From Chionis minor (taxonomy: Eukaryota > Chordata > Aves > Charadriiformes > Chionididae): a DNA stretch of 64,000 nucleotides. The stretch is from the NCBI GenBank assembly GCA_013398295.1, contig VZSF01008885.1, positions 625,153-689,152 of the forward strand. Direction: 5' to 3'. Shown here piece after piece: positions 49,453 to 61,540 of this stretch (position 1 is its first letter; each line of letters opens with the position of its first letter). A model generated the notes under the pieces. The model had not been told where the DNA came from, did not search any database, and was given only the letters and a program-made list of their open reading frames with translations. Position numbers and translations under genes: made by a program.

Positions 49453-52400
49453 GAAAAGAGGGTAACAGCAAGATCAACTGGTTTCAAAGGAAACGATGCC
49501 AGTGGGGGAGAGGAGGAGAGAAGCGAACGTGAAATTTTCATGGATAAAGAAGGGAAGGCAATAGCTCTCTGGAGTGGCTGGGAAAGCCACCACTTCTTTC
49601 TTACCATTAATTTTCAAACACACTGATGAAGATGCCTCTGTAGAGAAGAGATTATGCTACGTTTTGGCAGGATACTGATTCTTGATACATATACTGTTTT
49701 CTTTGCTTCTTGATATCCAGAGGCGTTTGACTAAGTAAAGTGGCAGGTGATGATCATGACGGTGCCTGAGGGAGATCAAGGAGAGATAGTGATCCCTGGG
49801 CAAAGTACCGTTTTAAGATTATTAGGAACTGGCACATGAGCACAGCCCTCTGCATCACGCCCATGGCAAAAGCGAAGCTGTCTTTATTGAGGTTACTGGG
49901 TCAAGGTGTCCTTGATGTGGATAACTTGATCATTAGCTTCTTAGTACAAAGTTTGAACTTCAGTATGTATTACTTAGCTGCATATCGTATAACCTCAGTG
50001 TATCTGTGTGGCAGAGTATCCTTATCTGAATGATTAACATGAGATCATGAGTGGTTGCTAAAAAAAGGTGCAGGAAAGATCAAAACAGTGCCCTAATTAA
50101 GCAGCATCCCCTCAAACAAATTTACAGCTTCAAGGTGACTCTTCAGTCCGTGCTCCTCTCCCCAAAGCAGAGTTGCTTGCTAAAGCTTAGAGGAGAGTGA
50201 TGGAAGGACAGCGATCTGCTAAGGCCCTGATTCCTGGAAGAGGGAAGACAGGAAATCGTCACTTGCAAAAGCTGGCATGCAGAGTCCCTGAGCCCAAAGT
50301 GCAACCAGGCTGTCCAGAGAAGAGGGCTATTTCAGTTATGCTTATCCAAAGCCTGAGTTGAATTCCAGGCGGAGGTCCCACGGCACGTAAAGGGCAAGCA
50401 TCATGCTCGGCTGGCATGAAGGTATAGCCTGGAGATAGAATTAAGAAGATCATTAGCTTGTAATCGAGAAAGAAGCGGAGGGACCTGCCTGCTTCTTGGA
50501 AAGGGTGCCCTTAGGGAGCTGGGAGAGATCTCAGGAGAGGAGAGATGGGTGATGGATGGGGTCACAGAAACGTGAACTGCATCTACAGCTCATTTGAGGA
50601 ACATAAGGTCACATTTATAGTATTTGCTGATAAATGGCGAGATTTTACGGCACATCCTGGGCAGTCTACCCCGTGCTATTAGAAATTGTAAAGTAATTCC
50701 ATGTGCGATAAGGGTGTAACTTGATACTCATCATGTCTGAAATCTCAGTTTCTGCAAAGGGCCACACCCTCTGCTTAGACGAACTGTTGAATAATAAAAG
50801 CCTTTGGACTTGGCATTCCACGAAATGTGAAATCAAGGTTAAATGTCAGTTCTTCAGTGCAAACAGTTGGGGCCGGTTGAGGTGACCCCCTTCAGTCACT
50901 GCAAGGGGGTAGGGCATGCCTCACGGAGCCAACTATTTCTTCCCTATTTATTGAACCAACTTCAAGGATTTTCAGGCAGACCGAAAGCTAAAAACTCCTA
51001 CTTGGGTGGAAACTTCTTCCCTACTTTGTTTATCTCACTCAAAACCCCCGAACTGCACTTTAAATTAGTTGACAACATGTAACCTTAGGAAACCACATTC
51101 CCAGTGTTCAAACATATTTTGGGGCTTTGCTAATATGATATTAAAGTGTATGAGACACACTGGCTACCATTTGGTCTGAAGGAAACAACAGATGCCAGGT
51201 AAAATAAGAATCCAGTGCTGCCAGTTGCAGGGCCTGGAGGAAATACCAGAGATGTCGATGGAGTAGAGGACGGTGATAATTCTAGGCTATGTCTACACAG
51301 CTTGTCAAGCACAAATAGGGAAAGGCTGGTGCACCCCCTGACCTCACACTCTGCATTTGTGCCACCGATTCTACCCTAGTTCTCAGTCAGCCTGTTGGTA
51401 TTCACATTGCATAAGACACTCTGAGCTATAAATTGTGTTTGCTTCTAGGTGAAGCATCAAGAGTCATGCGAGAAGGATTGCTTAGATGTGATTTGTGACC
51501 ACCAGGGAAGGTGGGATAGACGGTAGTTGCCAAAGCAGCAAAACTTCATCTGCCCTGTCTGCACGATAGTCACAAAACATCTTCCTCATGCCTTCCTTCA
51601 CGCACCTGCCTGCATGCCTCTCCGTTCTCCCTTGAAGTCTCACCTGAGGACAAGTGTCAGAGGTGAATGTAGATTGCAGCGCGCACCTGGACCACCCGAG
51701 ATAGACAGTGTTAGACCCTTGGTACTCAGAGAACATCTCCAGGGGATTCTTTCTGGTGAGACTCCACATGGAGAAATTGAGCCTCAGGTCAGATTTCTGC
51801 CCTGGTCCTGGTAGGAAGCAAGTTCCAGTGATGTCCTCCACAAGTGGGAGAGCACACACAAAAAGCTGTACATGTTTTCCCCATCTCTAGGATTTCCTGG
51901 TGGATGGAACCTTATAGATAGTTGTCTGCTGAGCTTTTACATCTCTGCTGCATTTTGGGTTTTGGCCTTTCCTTTTTACTTTTCCACTAGTTATTTCTTG
52001 TAGAGGAGGGCTTTCACTTCTCCTTCCCCAGGGTTTCCTCACTGTCCCTTCTGTGAATTCTTACTTTGAAAGGTGTTCTTCAAACATCTTTTGTCCCCTC
52101 CTGTGCCTAAGTGAAGTTTAAGTATCCTCAGATGAAGGTCCTTACTATTTCTCAAGACGTGAAAAAAACACAAACTCCTGATGTCTTAAATGCAAGGTAC
52201 ATGTGAATACAAAAATTATGGGTGAACCATCTCAGATGCTGGAGAAGAAAGGCTGTTCAGAACCTCTGCTTTACGGAAAAAATAGGCAGAACTAGGGTAG
52301 CTATAGCAACATGCGTATCGCCACATTTGACGGAAATCTAGTCCTCATAATGGATAATCTAATCAAGCAAACAAAGCAGATACCTATGTAAATCTAATGA

Positions 52401-52570
52401 AGTTATTAAAATTAATTTAAGACTAATATAACGATATAAAAATTCTTTGCACAGCATGCGACAATTTTAACTCTTCAGGCTCAGCAACGAGTCAGGCTTA
52501 TCACATCACCAAACTGTGTTAGAAACAAACTGTTTCTTAGAAACCAACTTCAGTTGTCAGTCTGACGCTT
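49453..52570. other. Unique sequence, no gene seen
   Basis: A tight G/C-armed palindrome lies at 50885-50910. 51480-51890 is open on both strands for 95-125 codons, without motif. No repeat family is recognised. Confidence 0.55.
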
Positions 52571-52612
52571 CATGCACACACACACACGCGCGCACGCACA
52601 GACGCACCCACA
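52571..52612. repeat. CA/CG alternating repeat
   Basis: Thirty bases (52571-52600) alternate perfectly between pyrimidine and purine, first as CA and then as CG steps. This is a classical Z-DNA-prone composition. A degenerate tail runs to about 52612. Confidence 0.9.
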
Positions 52613-55600
52613 TTCCATAGGCACACCGTACCCGCTACCCACACGTGTGGTGCTGGTGCGTGTGTACATACCCTGCAACACTTCTTAAGAGCCACGCTCC
52701 TCCTTAATCTCCACCATCATGTCGACGGTGAAACCCTCGCAGGCCATGCTGGCACAGAATTCGTGTCCTTCTGCTCAAGAAGCAAAGGCTCTTGGGCTTG
52801 GACTGGAGCCTTTCCTTGGCTGGCTGGCAGCACGGGGCTTCAGGCACAGCCCTGCATATACCAAATCCAGGGGTGAAGAGGCAATACCTGCCCAGGTTGG
52901 AGCTCCCCCTTGACGATATCGATCTCCCTCCCATCGAACCAACAACCTCCCCTTCCCCCAGAGCCAGGGACACGCTTCCCAGTGAGCGGAGGATAAGTGG
53001 TTCCTTTTGTCTGAAAAGTAATGAACGATTCCTAAAAGCATGAATTTACGTTTTATGATTTTGACCCTTTTTCTGCACTGTTTCTCATTCTTGGAACTCC
53101 TTCCCTCTTTTATGATCCAAGCAGCCGCCCATTTTCATTTAAATCACTCCTTGAAACACACTTTCCCTGCAAAGCCTCCGGCTACAGATGACTGGATATG
53201 GCAGAAACAGTGCTTGAATTCAGAACAAGGGTTTTGTTTGAGCAAATTGTTTGGGGAATAGCCACTTTTTATACCGCACCTGATATTCAGCAGAGTATTA
53301 GCATGCAAACAAGGATATAATATACACTCGTCATTATTTCATTTCTCTACTGTTTAAAAGAGATCCAGTCATCTAATCACAGCACCAAGGGAATAGAAGC
53401 ATATCACGTCATTTAGTGTCTCAATTACAGGCCTTAAATGAGGATGAGCAAATAGCCATCATGAGCGGTTTGCCAGCTTACCTATTCTCCAGTGTGGGGA
53501 AGGAGGGGCTGTCTGCAAACAAACAAGCACTTTTGGGTAAGCTGTTTGCAGTCAATTGCTGAAGTGAGTCTTTTTCCAACAAGACTCTGTCATGGAGAAA
53601 AACTAGTTTAAAAACAGTTAGGGAAATAAAGAAGTACGTAATTGTATCATTTTAAACCATGCCCTTTGCTTGATTTGTGGAGGGTGTTTTGTCTCTATAT
53701 GTTCTTTAAGTTAGTTTGCAGAGCCGTATGGGAAGGGTTTCTTTTCACAGTAGTTGCCGATGCTACGATATTGCTAATAACTTCCAGCCAGCAGTGAAAA
53801 GGCAGATTTTGTTTTTGAGCTGCAGCAAAAAGCAGCGGCAGAGGAGGGAAGAGGCACCAAAAAGCGTTTGGGACAGAACCCCTGCACCCTCTATGCACGC
53901 CTTCTCCCGTGCGCCCGTGCACGCCGGCACAGGCAGGCATGTGTGCATCCCACGGCTCTGCGCGCTTCCCCAGCACCACCAAAAGCTGAGGATCTGGGAA
54001 GAGGAGGAGGAGGACCAGGCCAGGGAAACCACTGCCACAAGCCTTTTTGGGCCCGTGTGGGATTCCTTGCACAGAAAACCAGCCATGGATTTACGTGCTA
54101 CACGCAGCATGCCAAATAATATCATTGTGGGAGGAATGCCCAGTTGTCTGTGTGGGCGCAGAGTCTCATTCTCGAGTACCATAAATTCCTCCTGTGATCT
54201 GCTGAAATTGTGTCGATTCAATCCAAGACATCATTAACCTCGATAATCGTCTTGTCCCTTTGGTCTCAAGGCTCTATTATTTCTCATCTACTTTCCCGCT
54301 ATCTGAAGGCCCAGAAAAAAAGCTGGATCATGCTGACTTAACTGCTCCATCAAGGACTCCGTGGATGGGAACAGCCGTCCTTCCCTGAGAAGAGCCCAGC
54401 TGAATAAAGTTAGCAGAACCATTTGACACCATTATTTGATACGGAATAATCAGGTAAATGCTGATAAGTGCCCTGTGGTGAGACAGAAACATTATGTAAA
54501 ACAAACCAAAGCCTCTTGCTAAACATTTGGGTTCACAGGTAAGTACTAGGTGGCCACACGCTGTCCATTCATGAGGTGGCACCGGGAGGTCTCCGTGCAC
54601 GAGCACGTTCCCCTGTGCGTCCCCTTCCCACCGAGACCTCAGGAGCCAGCTGCTGACTTTGGCCAGGGCCGCGCTAGGAGAGTACTGTACCGCATTGGCA
54701 GGAATTGCAAAAAGTCATTAAAAAATCGTGGCTATCCCACCTTTCCAAAGAGTAAATATGTGTGTGCGTGTGTGTTGTGTACGAAAAACAGGGCAGGTAT
54801 GAAAAATACTGTGGAAAAACTGAAAATCGTGTCCTTGGTACAGAGTTAAGATGCAGGCTGCCTTTAGTGTAAGTACATACTTTCTAGTTTCTTTGCTACC
54901 TGAATCCAAACCCAGCAGGTTGTTCACATTTTTCCCTCTGAGGAGATGAATGTTGCCACCAGTTTTGCTGGTGCGGTAGGAGTGATGTATGTGCTCTGCT
55001 GAGCATTGCCTTATTAGCACATCCTGCAAAATGATAACTGGTGGTGTAAAGTCCTTGCCTAACATTTATAAACACTTCCTCAGAAGAAACGCCAGGCACT
55101 CCAATGCACTTAATTTTAGGAAAGCAGCTGGTCCAAAATGGTGGAGACTGTATTATTAGTCCTTCTCTCTGGGGCAGGACTGATCATGCTTTCCCGTAGA
55201 GAACAGACACAGTTTGGGAGCAGCTTTGGTGTTATGTGGGAGTCTGGTTTTCACCGTACCAACAATCTGGCTGCCCAGTGAAGAGGAGGTGACCAAGCTT
55301 GGTTTCAGCCAGCTGTGCTCTGCTGTGGTGGCAAGCTGAGCTTGAGGAAAGGGTTAGAGATACCCAGAGGGGTGAAGCATTGCATTTCAGGGGTGGGGGG
55401 GACATAGAGAAGTAATGCAACTCCCTTTTCTTCAAAATAAGATGAAGGCAGTAATGACTCGTTATAGGAAAAAACTTATTAATATGAAGGACTGTGGTCT
55501 ATGCATGCTGAAAGGCTGAAAACCCATAGAGATGCCCTGCAGAGCTGAGTGGTACCAGAATAATCACCGGTGTATACAGACAGACCTAAGCTACAAAACC

Positions 55601-56559
55601 TCTGACCTGAGCACATGTTCCTCATCCCAAGGGCAGCGTGGTGGTGCCACCTGAGCCCCCCCTTAATTACCGAGTATGGAGAAAGCATATGGAAAACCTC
55701 AGGCCAGGGAGGCAGCACAAAACGTCTTTGTAGGGTGCCTGTGCCAGTAACATTGCCCTGCATCCTGCTAGGAAGCAAGCCAGGGAGCAATGCTTCAGTG
55801 GGAGGTGCTCTGAAAGCCTTGATTCAATTTGTACCCAGCTCAGCTCCACCACTGTCGCTTCACTGCTTCAAATTATTTTCTTTTTGGCAGCCCAGGAATT
55901 AAATGTTAACTCAGAGAACTGTATTAATCTCTATTAGCAAGGAGCTGGAATCTAAACAGCTTGAACCTAGGCTTTCTGGTGGGTCAACTGAAGCAACACG
56001 CATTTATCCAATCTGTAAACCGGTTTGTCTGACAGAACGGCCAAAAGCAGGTGCCACAAAAATAGCATAGTCTAAGCACAGTGTTTATCTTGAAATTGGT
56101 TTATGACTTACTCAAAAAATGCTCCAAACAAACAAAATTATGACAAAATCTAGGAACAACCTAGGAAGGCCAAAAGTACTAAAATAATTCAAAATTTATT
56201 TTAAGCTTTTTCTCAACATTACAGATTACAATAGCATACTGCAGGTTTTCAGCTGCTATTGTAGTGTTTCTGTAAGGGAAACTCCCTCTTAAATAGTTCT
56301 TATCTAAGAGAAGCAGCTGAATTTCTCCACTACAATATACCCTACACGGAAAATGCCTGCATGCCATCTAAACCCATTTCTCTTGTTGAGGCAGTGGCCA
56401 GCACCACACGCTCAGAGAAAGAAAAAAGGCAAGAAGTGCTAAAATGAGCAATTACTAAGGAACCTGCCCCTAGCAAAAGTTGCCTTCTAATCACTGGGCA
56501 ATTTATTGTTATTTATGATCTAAAGCATGGTGATTTATATCCCTTGTAATTTGTTATTC
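52613..56559. other. Unique sequence, no gene seen
   Basis: A perfect 12-base palindrome CCACACGTGTGG with a central E-box is at 52639-52650. GC and CpG rise locally at 53820-53990 and 54590-54705. Overlapping open frames on both strands at 53716-54237 reach 173 codons but carry no recognisable domain and low-complexity glutamate runs. Confidence 0.5.
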
Positions 56560-56860
56560 TACTCAGTGCAACGCCTGGTGTTTGTATTATTCATGGGCCT
56601 TTTTAAATCTCATTTCTTTGCCAACCTCAATAATAGCAGCTGGGGCAGTAAGTTCCACAAGTTAATTATTGGTTGTATATAGAGCACCTTCCTTAAAAGA
56701 ACTGTATTTTACCTACATATGTCTCCTAATTTGCTTGAGTGTCTCCTGTTCCTGCACTCTGAGTATGGCTACTTCCTCTATCACGGTCACTATTCTACTT
56801 TAAATATGTCTTTCAAAATTGTTGCTCGTTATTCCGCTTTGCCAGCTCTGAGCCTGTGCA
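56560..56860 (-). mobile_element. Ancient CR1-superfamily LINE remnant, antisense (tentative)
   Basis: The phrases 'ggcagtaagttccacaagtt', 'aattattggttgtatataga' and 'gcaccttccttaaaagaact', followed by 'tgtctcctgttcctgcactc', resemble the antisense 3' region of old amniote CR1 elements (typical wording: ggcagtgagttccacaggttaatta). It is highly diverged, and I estimated its limits by eye. Confidence 0.45.
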
Positions 56861-58010
56861 TCCCTTTGTGTGCAAACAGAGGCTTTGTGTGACCCTTTGT
56901 GTCACCAACATGTTCCCCATCAGCCTTCCTCTGGCAGGTTTTTGCCAAAGGTCTTCAGGTTGCAGAACTGCTTTGCCCTGGCACAGCGGCCACCAGGCTG
57001 TTGGTAAACAGCAACAAATATTCAGGAATTCTTCTTAAATTCTCTTCCTAATTAGGAAGCGAGCCCCTGAGCAGGGTTTTGGCCCAGCCACGCTCACATC
57101 GCCTGCCAGAGCTGTCACGATGGGGAAATATATTGTCCCTGAAGAGTTCCTGCCTGACAGTATGGACTGAAAATAGTGCTTCGCTTGGGCTTGCCTCCGT
57201 CCCATGTCCCTCGCCGGAGCTGTTCCCCTCCCACTGCTCCCCACCAGCTCTCCCACTGCCCCCATATGCTGGCGGTCCTGTCTGCTCCCCCGCCTAGGAC
57301 ACAGGGGGCTGGTGCCGCATGGATCCAGTGCTAAAACTGCCTGTCCCTTCCCTGTCTTCTCCCTGCATTTCCCCAGGGGAGAAAGCGGGGCTCGCTTGGG
57401 GCTGGGGCTCACCTTGCCAGTCCTGTCCCAGCCCAGCATCACTCCACTCTTCCTCAGATTGCACGGGGGGTTAATTTCTCATTTAACTGCCCTGGAGAGG
57501 TGGAAAACCTTCTTCCTGCTTCATTTAGACCTTGTGCCTGACCCCAAGCCCTCTACCATGCTGTCCAGCCTCTGCCTGTGTCTCCAACCTCCTTCTGATG
57601 CAGAAATGTCTCACCTACACCAGAGCATCTCTCTACTCACGGACTTGAGGAAGGGTCAGTAGAGCAAAGCTGGGATTAAAACCAAGCAGACACAAGTGCC
57701 ACAGAGCGCTGTGTTTCTTGTGGGGTGGCCTTTTTCCATTGCTGCTTGCAAACTGTGTGTTCTCACCATGAGGAGTAATTCTGGGCACATGCTCCACGCA
57801 AGGGAACTCCAGCATGACCACTGTTCCTCGTACCTGTGCACATGCTACACACATGTACAGGCGCACTCAAAATGCTTTAGCACAGGAGGACTGCTGCAGA
57901 GAGCTTGGCCATTTGGTTCCTAAAGATGCATGAAGTGCCAGTGAAAGTTGATGGGAACAAGATTTCCTGACTCCCATTGTGCTCCCCAGTGGCTTCTCTG
58001 TTGAAAGCCA
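56861..58010. other. Unique GC-richer sequence, no gene seen
   Basis: 57060-57640 is C-rich and open in one plus frame (57204-57662, 152 codons) of proline- and leucine-rich composition without domain features. No splice-flanked exon is convincing. Confidence 0.5.
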
Positions 58011-58072
58011 ACATCCCCATCCCCAACCCCATCCCCATCCCCATCCTCATCCCCAACTCCATCCCCATCCCC
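58011..58072. repeat. (CCCCAT)n hexamer minisatellite
   Basis: About ten units of CCCCAT with variants (CCCCAA, TCCTCAT) occur. The minus strand carries GGGG tracts with two-base spacers and has G-quadruplex potential. It resembles the (CCCAT)n tract at the other end of the window. Confidence 0.93.
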
Positions 58073-60073
58073 AGCACGCAGTATGTGTGCCTGCAGTTAC
58101 TACTGTCTCTCCTTTGCTTCAGGAGCAGTGATTAAACAACCCATGAGTATATATTTGCGATGGTATGCAGTAAATCAAATATCCATTTGGGCTAGACATG
58201 TCTGGTCTTCTAATTAGCTTGAAGTATTTGATGTTGACAGCTCAGGATCTTATAATGAGTTTCGCATTGTGGGTTGTTTTTTTTTCTTTTTCTGTTCTCA
58301 GCCCATCGCCTGGGTATAGTGATATGACTTGGAGCCCAGCTTTCATTTTTGAAATGGTAGTCCTGAGTCATCCTGATTGCACTGAAAGGACTCCAAAAGT
58401 AGAAAAGAAACAGAGAACCTAAAATACATACTTTTAAAATAGAAGATGCTTAAATTAAGCTCATTAATTTAAGAGAATAACCCAATGTACTTTTTAGTTA
58501 CTGGGGCTGTGAGATCTTGTTTCAGAAGCTCAAGTAATTTCCTGTTGTGATTGAATCATGCAAGAAATACCAGTTGCCAATGACCAATGCCAGTTGTCAG
58601 AGCAGGAGTGCGACCAGGCTGCTGAGGTGGGAAAGGGAGGAGGATGGGGGACATTGTGTGAAGGAGGTGGAAGAAAGGGTCAACACACCCTAGACCAAAC
58701 AGTGGTACAGCTGTAAGAAGTAATGTGGTGTCTGGAGGCAGGACGGAGGGACAGGAGAACACGCACAGGGTTATTGAGCTCTGTCTTGGTGGGAGATTCA
58801 TGCTGTATCCCTGGCCCGCACACAGCTGGGCACACTGGGCCTCCCACCAGCAGTGCTGGCATCCAGGATGTTGCAGACATCCTGGCTGAGGATGGCTTAG
58901 AAGATGTAAGGCTGCAGAGGTTTTCATTGATGATTATGTCCAGAACAGTTTGGTTGATACCATGGCTTGGTATCACAGACATAGCGTGATCTGGTGTTCT
59001 ATCTGGATGATCAAGCTCATCCTTTTCTGGCCCAGGATGTGCTTCCAGCCCAGACCTGGGTGTAGGCTCTTGACCAAGGTCCTTATGGGAACATATATGG
59101 AAGAGCCATTCGTGTCTCTGCCTCTTCCTCAAGCTCTCTTGAGAAATAACCCTGCTCTCTCTGCCTTTCTAAACTACAGGTAGCTGCAGAGCTAACAGCG
59201 TGTCCCTGTAAGGGGAGCCAGCAAGGCGGCCATGGACACTGGGGCTTTGCAGCAGGCGATGCTCCTCGTGCAGAGCTGCTTCACAGGGTGACGGGCTGTT
59301 CCACGGCGTGGACAAGTTGGGTGAGAGACCAAGCTCTCAGGGCTTTGTTGGGCTGATGCAAGAGCTTGTGGAAAAACCCCACTGTGCTCCAGAAAGTCCC
59401 ATGCTGTAACCAGTATGGCCATGGCTGGGCCATGCTGAAAATATTTTAAAAAGCCTGCCTTGCAGATATGAATTATGAAGAAGAATAGCTAGAAAAAAAG
59501 CCAGGAAAGCCCTGGTACTACAGTGCTGTAGGGAAACGGCAAGTTTGGGGGTACCACAGTTTTCCTTCTTCTGACACAATTCTTTGTTCAGAGTTAGAAG
59601 GAAAGGGCCCAAGCTACCACACCGCTCCCTCCACCTAGAAAGAGCTCCTGCTTTAACTTAGCCAGTATTATATGTATAATTGATGAAGTATATTGGAGAG
59701 AGAAGTTCAGGCTGTTGTGTTCAGGCCAGGACAGGAAGGCTACAAATGCTGACTCAGCAGGGGCTGCCTTTACTCCAGGAGGAGAGGATTTGTCCGCACC
59801 CAGCAATTAAGATGTCATCTCTATTTGATACAGCAATCACCTCTGCAAACGCTCTACAGAGCAATTTTCCTCTACAAATGGACTTCAATCCTATTAATGC
59901 AACTATAAGAGGTTTTTCCAATATTCACTGCAAGACAGAACCTGTACAGCATGGAGGGTGACAGCATTGAGCCTTTTCCCATCTAAGAAAATACCCAGAA
60001 ATCTAAAAGAAATGCAGTACAATGTGTGCAAGCCTGACCTTTTTCCAGACAGCAGCAACAAATTATCAAGCTG
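58073..60073. other. Unique sequence, no gene seen
   Basis: 58560-59160 is GC-richer, with motif-free frames of 123 and 150 codons on the minus strand. No repeat family is recognised. Confidence 0.5.
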
Positions 60074-60144
60074 GGAAAAAAAAAAAAAAAAANNNNNNNN
60101 NNNNNNNNNNNNNNNNNNNNNNNNNNNNNNNNNNNNNNNGGGGA

Positions 60145-60170
<26 letters not shown>
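60074..60170. repeat. Poly-A tract interrupted by an assembly gap (47 N)
   Basis: A19 (60074-60092) preceded by CTGGG runs into 47 N (60093-60139). The sequence then resumes with GGGG and A27 (60144-60170). Both sides of the gap start with a G run followed by poly-A. Confidence 0.95.
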
Positions 60171-60175
<5 letters not shown>

Positions 60176-61170
60176 GCAGTCCTTCTAAGAAGGAAAGTGA
60201 GCTCTGGAAACCAAGTAATTTAACGTCCTTTAATGTCTCCATATCACTTGGAGCAGTAAGGGAAAAAAAAAAAAAAGAAAAAAAAAATCAAATCACCTTT
60301 AATTCCCATGAGGAGGTCACAGAGTTTATAATGTCTAAAGGCTTACAGCCCGGTGCAGGGGCTACAAAAACCAGCAGGGAGCATTCCCTCAGAAAATGAT
60401 ACATCTTTTCCCCTTCTATCAGGATTTTGCTTCTTTAATCAGATAACACTCCTTACTATATTCAGTATACTTAGGAAAGAAAGAAAAATAGGAGATTGTG
60501 CCTTTTATTCATCTCCTTTAAGGCCGTAAAGAGAACCATAACAAAAAATTCCAGTCTACCTGCCGGACTGCTCCTCTCATCTTATAAAAAGACAGGAAAA
60601 CTGTTTGTGTATTATTTTCTTTAAACCATAGCTCAGAAATATGGTATTTCTGAGGGCTCACTCTCTCTTTTTTTTCTTCTTCCAGCTCAGACTTTCAGGC
60701 ATGCTTCTTGCTGGGTTACTTGATGTGAGCACGGAGGACTTGGGGAACACCAACCCCCTGTAGCAGGAGAGCCTGTGGAGCACCACTACCACTAGCAAAG
60801 TGACCATGCAGGTGAACCCAAATGGGCCCAGCTCTTTGTTTACAGGCACTGAACTCCCAGCAGTTGAGAGAGAAGCTTTCTTAAAAAATCTATGACCTTG
60901 CCTCTTCAGGAAACGGCAGAGAAAGCTCCCAATCCCCTTCAATAGTCCTTTTAGCAACGAGGTGATCATAAGACTACCTTACACGTCAAAAAATTCAGCA
61001 AACCTTTTGGGACTTCTTCATGCACTTTTAGAATAATAACGGAGGAAAAAAAACCTGTCTTGAGCAGAAGTTTCTATCACAGAGACATCAAAGCTTTTAA
61101 GCCTGGACTATTGTAATACAAGATGATCCTAAAAATTGCTCCAAAACAACAGCTTGTTAAGCAGGCAGGT
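60171..61170. other. Unique AT-leaning sequence with A-rich tract
   Basis: An impure A14-G-A9 tract lies at 60263-60287. No gene or repeat family is recognised. Confidence 0.55.
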
Positions 61171-61540
61171 ACTTACCTGTAAGGCTGAGCAGACTACAGA
61201 GCCCATTTCTACCACAATAGCTACCAGCTATTCTGCTGCGCAAATACGCTCTTCAGCTACACGGCTGCAAGCGAGCTCAGGTCTCGGCATACGGGAGAAA
61301 ACACCCCTTCGGTCCTGCTGCAGCAGCTGCCTGCCATGGGGATAAGGTTTGAACTTGCAGAGGAGAGGCAGGGCCACACCTGGGAGCTCACTGTGGTTGA
61401 AGATGAAGTCAACGAATGTCAACGTTTAGCCCTTTTTTTTTCAACTCGCGAGTGTTGCGGCATTTCTCCCACGTTTCCAAAGGGTGTAAGAAGAGATGTG
61501 AATTGCCCACAAACGCGTGTTGGCGAGGCCTGAACAGGGG
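61171..61540 (-). promoter_or_regulatory. CpG-rich stretch beside a perfect minus-strand splice donor (candidate)
   Basis: The minus strand reads CAG|GTAAGTACC, with the last candidate exon base at 61177. Just upstream on that strand, 61220-61540 holds about 16 CpG in 320 bases at roughly half GC. This is how a first exon and its CpG-rich promoter would look. The only frame through it (61228-61422) stops 50 bases before the donor, so an untranslated exon is the more likely form if it is real. Confidence 0.2.

Noticed and set aside
53716..54237. Overlapping frames on both strands (173 and 152 codons)
   Set aside because: Openness on both strands follows from high GC, and low-complexity glutamate runs and the absence of a motif argue against a gene.
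54530..54546. Perfect ACAG|GTAAGT donor on the plus strand
   Set aside because: Upstream sequence has stops in every frame and no good acceptor within a normal exon length.
57204..57662. 152-codon plus frame
   Set aside because: Pro/Leu-rich translation of a C-rich tract with no domain.
57877..58077. Met-Gly repeat protein on the minus strand
   Set aside because: It is simply the translation of the CCCCAT repeat.
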